DNA of 64,000 nt, from the NCBI GenBank assembly GCA_934162255.1, contig CAKPIG010000004.1, forward strand, positions 54,215 to 118,214, given 5' to 3'. Below are positions 1 through 8,552 of this stretch, piece after piece; the stretch's first letter is position 1, and the number at the start of each line of letters is the position of its first letter. Origin of the DNA: an uncultured Clostridia bacterium. GTDB taxonomy: Bacteria > Bacillota > Clostridia > TANB77 > CAG-508. The translations under genes and the position numbers were made by a program. The notes beneath the pieces were generated by a model. That model was not told the origin of the DNA, did no database searches, and was given only the letters and a program-made list of their open reading frames with translations.

Positions 1-1
1 A

Positions 2-820
2 AAATATAAAGAACAAGATAAAAGAATAGAATTATATATTCAACCTAAAAATTTAGGATATAATAAAAATTTTGAATTTTTACTAAAACAATCACAAGCA
101 AACTACATAATGTTTTCAGACCATGATGATATATGGAATAAAGATAAAGTAGGAAAAAGTTTGAAAAGACTAAAAGAAAAAGATGTTGACATGGTATATT
201 GTAATTGTAGGCAAATTGATGAAGATGGAATTGTTCTACATGATGACTATTTTAAATATAAAAATGTACCATTAGTTGAAGGAAAAAGCAAATTAGCTAT
301 TTCAAGATGTGTAGGGATTGGGTGTTCACAAATAATAACTAAAAAAATAAAAGACAAAATGATTCCATTCAAAAACAATTTTATTGCACATGATTGGCTT
401 TCTGCATTTATTGCAAATGAAGAAAATGGAATAAGTTACATTAAAGAACCTCTTTTTGATTATAGATTACATGCTACTAATGTTTTTGGAGGAAGAAGTT
501 TAAATCAGAATCTAAGTAGATGGAAGCAAGAACATGGACAAGACTATAAATCATTTGTAGAATATAGAAAAGATGCAATAAATAGAGCATATCTTGGAGG
601 AATAAAGATGTGCAAGGAATATGTACATATAAAAAGTGATGAAGAGTTTATAAAAGAAGCGGAAAGATATTATAATAATCTTTTAGAGTCCACAAAAATT
701 AATTGGAATTTGAAAGAGTTTTTTAAAATTTTATCAGGGAAAAATCAAGGTAAAAAGATGATTAGAGAAATAGTACTATTTCATTTCCCAATTTTAGGTT
801 ATTTAAAATTTAAAATATAA
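2..820 (+). CDS. Glycosyltransferase family 2, 5'-truncated by the window edge
   Basis: The frame is open from base 2, so the visible ATG at 110 is internal and the true start lies outside the window. The residues before that ATG (KEQDKRIELYIQPKNLGYNK) continue the family's 'DPRI..NLGYNKNFEFLL' stretch. They lead into the SDHDDIW motif, the Asp-rich metal/nucleotide-sugar site of rhamnosyltransferase-like GT2 enzymes, which normally start about 60-70 residues further upstream. The later HDWLSAFIA and YRLHATNVFGG segments are also typical of this subgroup. It probably transfers a sugar from a nucleotide donor to a growing surface glycan on the cytoplasmic side. It is the first of many glycosyltransferases in the locus. 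Sugar and linkage cannot be read from sequence. Confidence 0.9.
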   Translation, partial: KYKEQDKRIELYIQPKNLGYNKNFEFLLKQSQANYIMFSDHDDIWNKDKVGKSLKRLKEKDVDMVYCNCRQIDEDGIVLHDDYFKYKNVPLVEGKSKLAISRCVGIGCSQIITKKIKDKMIPFKNNFIAHDWLSAFIANEENGISYIKEPLFDYRLHATNVFGGRSLNQNLSRWKQEHGQDYKSFVEYRKDAINRAYLGGIKMCKEYVHIKSDEEFIKEAERYYNNLLESTKINWNLKEFFKILSGKNQGKKMIREIVLFHFPILGYLKFKI

Positions 821-874
821 TAAAAAAATGAAACTTTTTTAAAATGGAGTTGTTTAATAAAAGGGGAGAGAAAT

Positions 875-3628
875 ATGAAGAATAAAAATCTTTTGGATAA
901 AGTACTAGTTGCTGTAATTATTACAATGATAGTATTATTTAAAAATACTATTATAAATAATAAAGTAAAAGCAATTTCAACTGAAGCAAATGAACATGTA
1001 AGAGTATTTATAGAAGAGAGTGTAGATGAAAAAACATATTATAGTAATACAAACAAAATTAATATATCAGGATGGAGAATGGCAGATTTTTCTAACAATC
1101 AAATAAAGGCTTATGTTGATGAAAAAGAATTAAGTAATGAACAAATTATTAATTATGAAAGAAAAGATGTAATTGCAGTAATAAAGAATTGTGGAACAGC
1201 AGAACAAAATCCAACACCAGGATTTGTTGTTAATATGAATATAGAAAATTTATCAGAAGGAAAACATACATTAAAGGTTGATTTTATAACAGAAAAAGAA
1301 CAAGTTATTGAAACATATGAAAGTAATTTTTATATAGATAGACAATTATATGTAGAATATGAAGGACATGTTCAAAATGTAGGATGGCAAAATTATGTAA
1401 AAAATGGTCAAACTGCTGGAACAGAAGGACATAGTTTAAGGTTAGAAGCTTTTAAAGCAAAATTAGTGAATGCACCAAATGGAGTAAAAATTAAATATAG
1501 AGCAGTTACAGAAAATGGCAATTGGGGAGATTGGCAAGAAGATGGGCAAATATCAGGTACAGTAGGAAAAAGCTTAAAACTAGAGGCAATACAGATTAAG
1601 CTAGAAGGAACAGAAGAGTATTCAATATCATATAGAGCACATATACAAAATTTAGGATGGCAAGAGTGGAAAAAAGATGCTGAAACAGCAGGTTTTGAGG
1701 ATAGAAGAATAGAAGCTATACAAATAAAAATAGTAAATAAAGAAAAACATGTAAGAATGTTTATTGAAACCACAGCTCAAAATAAAACGTATTATAGTGA
1801 TACAAAAGAAGTTAGTATATCAGGATGGAGAATGGCAGACTTTTCGGGCAGTCAAATAAAAGCTTATTTGGATGATAAAGAAATAGAAAGTAAAAATATT
1901 ACAAATTACGAAAGAAAAGATGTAATAGCAGTAATAAAAAATTGTGGAACAGCAAAACAAAATCCAAAACCGGGTTTTTCAGTTAATGTTAATATAGAAG
2001 ATTTGAAACAGGGGAAACATACTATAAAATTAAATATAGTAACTCAAACCAAAAATGAGGTTATTTCTACATATATGTGTGAATTTTATGTAGATAGAAA
2101 ATTACATATAGCATATTCTGGACATGTTCAAAATGTAGGATGGCAAGATTCAGTTTATGATGGACAAATTGCAGGAATAGAAAATAGTGGGTTAAGATTA
2201 GAAGCTCTTAAGATTGATATAATAAACTCAGATCAAAATGCTAAAATAAAATATAAAACATATGTAGAAGGAAAAGGTTGGGAGGATTGGAAAAACGATG
2301 GAGAAATAGCAGGGACAGTAGGCAAAAAATTAAAAACAGAAGCTATTAAAATAATACTAGAAAATACAAATGAATATAGTGTGGAATATCAGACATTTAT
2401 AGAAGGTATAGGATGGCAAGAGTGGGCAAATGATGGAGAAACGTCTGGTAAAATAGATCAAAGAATAGAAGCAATAAAAATAAGAATAATACCTAAAATA
2501 ACAGAAAAAACATGGATATATTTAGATACTCAAGTTTCATCTAAGGTTGGGAATGAACCACTTAAAATGATTGGGTGGAACATGACAAATGTAGAAAACT
2601 CAAAACTTCAAGTACTTGTTAATGGAAAAGTGGTTGACACTGATATAAAAAGAACTAAAAGAGATGATGTAATACAAGCAATAAAAGGTTATGGAGGAGA
2701 AGAAAAAAATCCTAATCCTGGATTTGAATTTACAATCAATTTTGAAAATATGGAACTAGGAAATAAAAATATAAAAATTCAGTGTATCAATTCTAATAAC
2801 AAAGTAATAGGTGAAAGTGAAATAAATGTTAATGTAGTACAAAAAATGGAATATTCAGAAGGAGTTTATGGTGCAACTGGATTAAGACTTGATGGAAGAG
2901 GAGGCAGTGATTTAACATATTTAAAATATGGAAATGGAGAAAATGTATTTTTTGCTACATTTGCAATACATGGATATGAAGATAAATGGGCAAAAGATGG
3001 ATATGAATTAGTGGATATAGCAAAACAATTTTACAATAGATTGTTATCAGACAAAGATTATGACTTGGCAGAAAAATGGACTATATATATTTTCCCTGGA
3101 GTTAATATGGATGGTTTAACAAATGGATGGACTAATAATGGACCAGGAAGAACTACAGTTTATAGTTTTGCACCTGGAAATAAAGGGGTAGACATGAATA
3201 GATGTTGGCAAGTAGGAAACTCATATCAAAGATTTACTGATGATAGAAACTATAATGGAACATCTGGCTTTCAAGCATATGAGGCACGTTATTTAATGAA
3301 TTTTATGCTAGAACATAAATCTAAAAAAGGTCAAACATTAGTAGTGGATTTACATGGATGGACTCAGCAATTAATAGGAGACGAAAATATATGTTCATAT
3401 TATGAAAAACAATTTCCAGAAAATAATAAATCATCTGTTGGAAGATATGGAAATGGTTATATGATAAATTGGGCTAGAAGTTATTTGGGATCAGCAGGAA
3501 GACCAGCAAAATCAGCATTAATAGAATTGCCAAAGCAAAATGTTACAGGACATCAATCTGTAGTTAACATGAAATTTGCAGATAGATATATAACATCAAC
3601 TTTAGAAATGTTAAAAACAATTATTTAA
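875..3628 (+). CDS. Secreted ChW-repeat protein with C-terminal M14-type zinc carboxypeptidase domain
   Basis: 917 residues, with an N-terminal signal/anchor segment (about 8-30) after a GGGGAGAG ribosome site. A module of about 250 residues is present twice: a beta-sandwich-like domain (from residues 41 and 292) followed by three ChW repeats (HVQNVGWQ at 165 and 417). A third beta-sandwich-like domain starts near 544. ChW (clostridial hydrophobic Trp) repeats are cell-surface modules. The last 260 residues look like an M14 metallopeptidase: H699-x2-E702 (HGYE), a DMNRCW segment, H827 in DLHGW and E884 in ALIELP match the three zinc ligands and the catalytic Glu. A role in trimming wall peptide or another surface substrate is inferred. 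Placement inside a polysaccharide locus suggests a surface function tied to it. It is followed by a weak hairpin. Confidence 0.85.
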   Translation: MKNKNLLDKVLVAVIITMIVLFKNTIINNKVKAISTEANEHVRVFIEESVDEKTYYSNTNKINISGWRMADFSNNQIKAYVDEKELSNEQIINYERKDVIAVIKNCGTAEQNPTPGFVVNMNIENLSEGKHTLKVDFITEKEQVIETYESNFYIDRQLYVEYEGHVQNVGWQNYVKNGQTAGTEGHSLRLEAFKAKLVNAPNGVKIKYRAVTENGNWGDWQEDGQISGTVGKSLKLEAIQIKLEGTEEYSISYRAHIQNLGWQEWKKDAETAGFEDRRIEAIQIKIVNKEKHVRMFIETTAQNKTYYSDTKEVSISGWRMADFSGSQIKAYLDDKEIESKNITNYERKDVIAVIKNCGTAKQNPKPGFSVNVNIEDLKQGKHTIKLNIVTQTKNEVISTYMCEFYVDRKLHIAYSGHVQNVGWQDSVYDGQIAGIENSGLRLEALKIDIINSDQNAKIKYKTYVEGKGWEDWKNDGEIAGTVGKKLKTEAIKIILENTNEYSVEYQTFIEGIGWQEWANDGETSGKIDQRIEAIKIRIIPKITEKTWIYLDTQVSSKVGNEPLKMIGWNMTNVENSKLQVLVNGKVVDTDIKRTKRDDVIQAIKGYGGEEKNPNPGFEFTINFENMELGNKNIKIQCINSNNKVIGESEINVNVVQKMEYSEGVYGATGLRLDGRGGSDLTYLKYGNGENVFFATFAIHGYEDKWAKDGYELVDIAKQFYNRLLSDKDYDLAEKWTIYIFPGVNMDGLTNGWTNNGPGRTTVYSFAPGNKGVDMNRCWQVGNSYQRFTDDRNYNGTSGFQAYEARYLMNFMLEHKSKKGQTLVVDLHGWTQQLIGDENICSYYEKQFPENNKSSVGRYGNGYMINWARSYLGSAGRPAKSALIELPKQNVTGHQSVVNMKFADRYITSTLEMLKTII

Positions 3629-3638
3629 AAGAAAGGAT

Positions 3639-3663
3639 AAAGGGTTATATATGTAACCCTTTT
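3639..3663 (+). terminator. Weak rho-independent terminator
   Basis: AAAGGGTTA (3639-3647) pairs perfectly with TAACCCTTT (3654-3662) across a 6-base loop. The following U tract is short and interrupted by A, so readthrough into the next gene is plausible. No promoter is visible between the hairpin and that gene. Confidence 0.6.
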
Positions 3664-3673
3664 ATTTATAGTT

Positions 3674-4417
3674 ATGAAGAATAAAATTAAATTAATAAGT
3701 TTAATTGCAACTATAATCGTTGCAATTTTAGTACTTACTATAGTAGTAGTAAGTAAAAAAAGTGAAAAACCAGTATCAAATGAAGGATATGAAGAAAATA
3801 TAAATACTGAGGAAGAAAAAACAAAAGAAACAGAAGTTGAAGATGTAGAAGAATTAAAGGAGCAAACTGGAAAGACTGGTGCAGCAGAATTATATGAAAT
3901 ACAAAATGGATATGGAGATGTAAAAGTTGCAACAATAAAATCTAGTATAAAATATAAAGTTGCATTTTCTGGAATGATAAAAGGAAGTAAACCAGAAATA
4001 GAGGAATTAGATAATATTATAGAAAAGGAACATCCTAAAAATAACGGGATATGGATATTTGAAAAAGACAGAAATACAGTACTAGACTATTTAAAAAGTG
4101 TGACATTATCACAATATTCAGTTAATCAAGATGGATATTTAAAAATAGATAATAAAGAACAACAAAATGATTATGATAAGAAAATCGAAAAAGCAATAAA
4201 TAGTGATAAATTGTATGTTTTAAATGTATCTAGTAAGTATTATATTGTAGATGAAATAACAGGAGAGATATTAGATTATTCATTTGAAGATATGGACGAA
4301 TATCAAACATATGAGTATTCTGAGGATAATAATAAATTGATTATTTTTATAACAGAAAACAAGAAAAATCAATTAAATAAAGAGACAATTATTAAGAGTG
4401 TTGTAGATTTATTTTAA
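3674..4417 (+). CDS. Membrane-anchored hypothetical protein
   Basis: 247 residues. One N-terminal membrane segment (about 5-27) is followed by an acidic, low-complexity linker (30-60) and a soluble extracellular domain with no family I recognise. The start is chosen because the basic Lys stretch and hydrophobic helix begin immediately after it. No Shine-Dalgarno site lies within 15 bases: the nearest purine run (GAAAGGA, 3630-3636) is separated from the ATG by the hairpin at 3639-3663. Translation may be weak, coupled, or use a folded leader that brings the site closer. It precedes the exporter operon, which has its own promoter. Function unknown. Confidence 0.7.
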   Translation: MKNKIKLISLIATIIVAILVLTIVVVSKKSEKPVSNEGYEENINTEEEKTKETEVEDVEELKEQTGKTGAAELYEIQNGYGDVKVATIKSSIKYKVAFSGMIKGSKPEIEELDNIIEKEHPKNNGIWIFEKDRNTVLDYLKSVTLSQYSVNQDGYLKIDNKEQQNDYDKKIEKAINSDKLYVLNVSSKYYIVDEITGEILDYSFEDMDEYQTYEYSEDNNKLIIFITENKKNQLNKETIIKSVVDLF

Positions 4418-4429
4418 ATGGCAAATTTA

Positions 4430-4458
4430 TTGACAAAATATAAAAATAAATGTAGAAT
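4430..4458 (+). promoter_or_regulatory. SigA-type promoter of the polysaccharide export operon
   Basis: TTGACA (4430-4435), a 17-base spacer and TAGAAT (4453-4458) lie 33 bases ahead of the permease start. This marks an internal transcription start inside the locus. Confidence 0.8.
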
Positions 4459-4491
4459 ATAAAGGAATATCGAGAGGAGAGAGCATAAACA

Positions 4492-5286
4492 ATGGAATTT
4501 ATAAAAACGCTATGGAAAAATAAAAGATTAGCATGGCAACTAGGAAAAAATGATTTTAAAAATAGATTTGCAAATACAAGTTTAGGAAGTATATGGGGAT
4601 TTCTACAACCATTTGTATTTATGATGATGTATATAATTGTATTTCAATATATATTTAAACAGACAGGACCAGAAGGAGCACCATATGTTGTATGGTTTAT
4701 GCCAGGAATGGCTATGTGGATGACAATAAACGATGGAATTGTAGGGGCGAGTAATGCAATAAGAGGATACAGTTATTTAGTAAAAAAAGTAGTATTTCCT
4801 GTTGATATAATACCAGTAATATCATTATTAGCGAATTCATTTGTTTCATTATTTTTAATTACAATAGCAACAATAGTTTGTATTATTTTTAAATTTATAC
4901 CAAATGTTTTTAAACTAATATACATGATTTTTGCAGTATATATTTTCTTGATTTCTATTACTAGGTTTACCTCGGCATTAGCAACATTAGTACCTGACTT
5001 TTCTAATCTTTTAGGAATTATAATGCAAATAGGAATGTGGCTTACACCAGTAGTTTGGGATTTGAGTATGATTGCAGAACATCATACAATATCAAGAGTT
5101 ATGAAATGTTTGCCTTTCACATATTTAGTAACAGGATTTAGAGAGAGTTTTATGGATACAGGAAACATAGTAACAGGAAGCCATGGGATCTACACACTAA
5201 TATTTTGGGTAATAACAATAGTAATATTCATATGGGGAAACTATATATTTAAAAAAAGCAAAAAAGATTTTGCGGATGTATTATAA
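4492..5286 (+). CDS. wzm: ABC-2 type polysaccharide exporter permease (Wzm/TagG family)
   Basis: 264 residues with about six hydrophobic helices, the usual size for Wzm/TagG/RfbA-type permeases. The N-terminal amphipathic stretch LGKNDFKNRFANTSLGSIWG is the family hallmark ('RDLKxRYxxSxLGxxW'). It should pair with the ATPase at 6305-7666, two genes downstream, to move a finished, lipid-linked glycan across the membrane. A strong GAGAGGAGAG ribosome site precedes the ATG, and the start fits the family N-terminus. Whether the substrate is an O-antigen-like chain, a teichoic acid or a secondary wall polymer cannot be decided. Confidence 0.9.
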   Translation: MEFIKTLWKNKRLAWQLGKNDFKNRFANTSLGSIWGFLQPFVFMMMYIIVFQYIFKQTGPEGAPYVVWFMPGMAMWMTINDGIVGASNAIRGYSYLVKKVVFPVDIIPVISLLANSFVSLFLITIATIVCIIFKFIPNVFKLIYMIFAVYIFLISITRFTSALATLVPDFSNLLGIIMQIGMWLTPVVWDLSMIAEHHTISRVMKCLPFTYLVTGFRESFMDTGNIVTGSHGIYTLIFWVITIVIFIWGNYIFKKSKKDFADVL

Positions 5287-5300
5287 AGTGAGGAAAGAAA

Positions 5301-6296
5301 ATGAATAATGAAACTATAGATATATTACTTCCAACATACAATGGTGAAAAATATTTAAAAGAACAATTGGATAGTATATTAAACCAAACATATAAAAATA
5401 TTAGATTAATAATCTCAGATGATTGCTCAAAAGATACTACACCGCAAATATTAGAAGAATATAAAAATAAAGATAGTAGAATAGAAGTATATTTTCAAAA
5501 AGAAAATATGGGAGTAGTAAAAGGAATAGAATTTCTTTTAAAAAAAGTAGAAAGCAATTATTATATGTTAGCAGACCAAGATGATGTATGGTTACCAATA
5601 AAAGTTGAAAAATCAATAGAAACTTTAAAAAATGAAAATGCTGATTTAGTATTTGGTGATTTAGAAGTTGTAGATGAAAATTTGAAAACTATATATCCAT
5701 CATTTGGGGACTTTATGCTATTAAATAAAAAAATACATAAATATATAAAAAGTTATAAAATGAACTATTTGTATAATTGTGTAACTGGCTGCACAATATT
5801 ATCAAAAAAAGAATTTATTGAAAAAATATTACCAATACCAAAAACTTCTAAATATTTAATACATGACCACTGGATAAGCCTTATAACATCGTTAAATGGA
5901 AAACTTGTATATATGCCAGAAAAATATATAAAATATAGACAACATGGAAATAACCAAATAGGAACAGAAAAAATATCACATGGATTTAAAGAATTAGAAC
6001 AAGTAAGAGAATTATTCATAAATGTGAAATTGGGAGTTTTTGGAACATATGTAAATAATAAAGAAAAATTTCCAAAGAAATTACAAAAGCAAAATCAAGA
6101 AGCATTTAATTATTTTAATGATATAAAAAATAAAAAAAACTTTAATTTTAAAGGATGGAGAATATTTCATCAATTATATAAAACAGAAAATGGATTATAT
6201 TATATAGAAAATTTTGTTATTATGAATATGCCATTTATAGGGAGAGTTTTATTTAAAATAAGATATAGAGTATTAAAATTGCTAAAAAGGAGATAA
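5301..6296 (+). CDS. Glycosyltransferase family 2, rhamnosyltransferase-like
   Basis: 331 residues. The GT-A fold starts at once with ILLPTYNGEKYLKEQLDSIL and carries DDCS near residue 40 and the D92-Q-D-D-V-W motif typical of rhamnosyl-type GT2 enzymes. The HDHWISL segment near 190 matches the acceptor-side motif of the same subgroup. The C-terminal part is basic and probably membrane-associated. It sits between the permease and ATPase of the exporter with spacings of 14 and 8 bases, so it is cotranscribed and very likely builds the exported glycan. It resembles the truncated enzyme at the window start. Confidence 0.92.
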   Translation: MNNETIDILLPTYNGEKYLKEQLDSILNQTYKNIRLIISDDCSKDTTPQILEEYKNKDSRIEVYFQKENMGVVKGIEFLLKKVESNYYMLADQDDVWLPIKVEKSIETLKNENADLVFGDLEVVDENLKTIYPSFGDFMLLNKKIHKYIKSYKMNYLYNCVTGCTILSKKEFIEKILPIPKTSKYLIHDHWISLITSLNGKLVYMPEKYIKYRQHGNNQIGTEKISHGFKELEQVRELFINVKLGVFGTYVNNKEKFPKKLQKQNQEAFNYFNDIKNKKNFNFKGWRIFHQLYKTENGLYYIENFVIMNMPFIGRVLFKIRYRVLKLLKRR

Positions 6297-6304
6297 AACA
6301 AAAT

Positions 6305-7666
6305 ATGGAGAAAAAAACAGCAAATTCATCAGAAGTAGTATTAAAAATAGAAGGACTTTCAAAGGGATATAAGATGTTTGCTAGGAAGAAGGATAGAATA
6401 ATAGAAACATTATTTCCAATGGTAGAAAGACATGGGATTTTTGAAGCTATGCATGATTTTAATTTAGAAGTAAAAAAGGGAGAAGTATTAGGAGTACTAG
6501 GAAAAAACGGAGCTGGAAAATCTACATTACTAAAGATGATTACAGGTGTTGTTACTCCAACTTCAGGAACAATTGAATCAAAAGGAAAAATTAGTTCTTT
6601 ACTTGAATTAGGAACAGCATTTAACCAAGAACTAACAGGCTATGAAAATATTTATCAGCATGGACAAGTCATGGGATTGACAAATGAAGAAATAAAAAGT
6701 AGGGAAAAAGAAATTATAGAATTTGCAGATATTGGAGAGCACTTATATCAACCTGTAAAAACATATTCATCAGGTATGTTTGCAAGACTTGCATTTGCAT
6801 GTGCAATTAATGTTGATCCAGATATATTAATTGTTGATGAAGTATTATCTGTCGGAGATATGTCATTTCAATTAAAATGTTTTAAAAAATTTCAACAATT
6901 TAAAGAAAGCGGAAAAACAATACTATTTGTAACTCATAGTATAACAGATGTTTTAAGAAATTGTACTAGAACAATAATAATAGATGCAGGTAGAAAAATA
7001 TTTGATGGAGATGTAAAAGAAGGTGTAGAAAAATATAAAAAAATAATAGTAGGTTTAGACGAAAAGCAAAGCAAAACAGGACTTCAAACAGATAAACAAA
7101 TACTTGAAGAAAATCCTAATTATCAAAGTAATGTAGAAGTAGAAGGAGAAGAATGGAAAAAGCATTTTAATGAAAATCCAAACTTGATTGATTATGGAAA
7201 TGGGGCAGCACAGGTTATTGATTATGGAATGTTTGATGAAAAAGGTAATTATATTTCTGTATTAGAAAACGACAAAACAGTAATTTTAAAATCGAAGATA
7301 TTATTCAAACAAGACGTAAAAGACCCCATATTTACAATGACAGTAAAAGATTTTAAAGGTTTAGAAATGGCAGGGACAAATACACTTATAGAAAAAGTTG
7401 CAACAGGAGAATATAAAAAAGGAGATGTTGTAACAGCTGAATTTAAACAAATAATAAATGTAGCTCCAGGAAAGTACACACTATCATTTAGTTGTACGCA
7501 TTTTAATCATAAAGGAGAACTAGAAGTATTAAACAGAAAATATGATGCATTATTAATAGAAGTACTATCTACAAAAGATACAGTAGGATTAATGAGATTA
7601 GACTCTAAAATAAAAATAGAAAAAATAAATAGAGGCAAAGATGAAAAAGAAAAAAATAATATATAG
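6305..7666 (+). CDS. wzt: ABC exporter ATPase with Wzt-type C-terminal sugar-binding domain
   Basis: 453 residues. The nucleotide-binding domain has Walker A at 66-74 (GKNGAGKST, K72), a YSSGM signature at 154-158 and Walker B with D178-E179 (ILIVDEV). After a linker, residues of about 270-430 form a beta-rich extension (IDYGNGAAQVIDYGMFDEKG onward). This matches the Wzt C-terminal domain, which in E. coli O9a/O8 recognises the capped non-reducing end of the chain. Simple TagH-type ATPases lack this beta-sandwich. Its presence predicts that export depends on a terminal modification, and a candidate capping protein lies two genes downstream. Spacing to the next gene is a 26-base overlap. Confidence 0.92.
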   Translation: MEKKTANSSEVVLKIEGLSKGYKMFARKKDRIIETLFPMVERHGIFEAMHDFNLEVKKGEVLGVLGKNGAGKSTLLKMITGVVTPTSGTIESKGKISSLLELGTAFNQELTGYENIYQHGQVMGLTNEEIKSREKEIIEFADIGEHLYQPVKTYSSGMFARLAFACAINVDPDILIVDEVLSVGDMSFQLKCFKKFQQFKESGKTILFVTHSITDVLRNCTRTIIIDAGRKIFDGDVKEGVEKYKKIIVGLDEKQSKTGLQTDKQILEENPNYQSNVEVEGEEWKKHFNENPNLIDYGNGAAQVIDYGMFDEKGNYISVLENDKTVILKSKILFKQDVKDPIFTMTVKDFKGLEMAGTNTLIEKVATGEYKKGDVVTAEFKQIINVAPGKYTLSFSCTHFNHKGELEVLNRKYDALLIEVLSTKDTVGLMRLDSKIKIEKINRGKDEKEKNNI

Positions 7667-8540
7667 TGGTTTAATAATTATAATAATACTTTTTATAATA
7701 ACATTTATATATAATTATAATATAAAAAATAAAATGAACACAACTCTAGAACAACTACAAAATAATGGAAAAAGTCAAATGATGGGATACATTATAAAAA
7801 CAGACAACAATAAAGTTATAGTTATAGATGGAGGAACATCAGATGATACAACAAATTTGGTAAATAAAATAAACGAATATACTGGAAGAGTTGATTATTG
7901 GTTTATTACACATCCACATAGAGACCATGCTACATGCTTTATAGACATTGTAAATAACTATAATATAGATATAGGAAAAGTATATGTAACAGTTAATGAT
8001 GAAGAATGGTATAAAGAACATGGAGAAGGAAGAGATGAGGAATGTATTAGATTTTTAAATACATTAAAAGAAGAAAAAATCGCTAATAAAGTAGAAGAAG
8101 TATATCTAAATGAAGAAATACAAATAGATAATATAAAATGTGAGATATTAGGAATTAAAAATCCAGAAATAACTATTAACTCAGTAAATAATTCAAGTAT
8201 GGTAATAAAAATGACAACTAAGAACAACAGTATATTATTTTTAGGGGATACTGGTGCTGAAAGTGGAAGTAAACTATTAGAAAATCAATCAGAGAAATTA
8301 AAAGTAAATATACTACAAATGGCACATCATGGACAAAAGGGTGTTACCAAAGAAGTATATAACTTTATAAAACCTCAAATTTGTTTATGGCCAACACCAG
8401 ATTGGTTATGGATAAATGACGCTGGTAATGGAGAAGATTCAGGTCCATGGAAAACAAAAGAAACAAGACAATGGATAGAGGAATTAAATGTAAAAAACAA
8501 TATTATAGAAAAAGATGGTAATATAAAAATTTCAATTTAA
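7641..8540 (+). CDS. Extracytoplasmic metallo-beta-lactamase-fold hydrolase (ComEC C-terminal-like)
   Basis: 299 residues: a basic N-terminus and one membrane helix (about 5-22), then a metallo-beta-lactamase fold. The metal motif H91-x-H93-x-D95-H96 (HPHRDH), the FLGDTG strand and the MAHHGQKG segment are the usual ligands and match ComEC-type and teichoic phosphorylcholine esterase-type domains. The start overlaps the ATPase gene by 26 bases and is preceded by AGAGGC. The product should sit on the outer face of the membrane. A role as phosphodiesterase acting on the exported polymer is a reasonable inference from context. A nuclease role is the alternative. Confidence 0.82.
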   Translation: MKKKKIIYSGLIIIIILFIITFIYNYNIKNKMNTTLEQLQNNGKSQMMGYIIKTDNNKVIVIDGGTSDDTTNLVNKINEYTGRVDYWFITHPHRDHATCFIDIVNNYNIDIGKVYVTVNDEEWYKEHGEGRDEECIRFLNTLKEEKIANKVEEVYLNEEIQIDNIKCEILGIKNPEITINSVNNSSMVIKMTTKNNSILFLGDTGAESGSKLLENQSEKLKVNILQMAHHGQKGVTKEVYNFIKPQICLWPTPDWLWINDAGNGEDSGPWKTKETRQWIEELNVKNNIIEKDGNIKISI

Positions 8541-8552
8541 GGAGGGAAAAAA

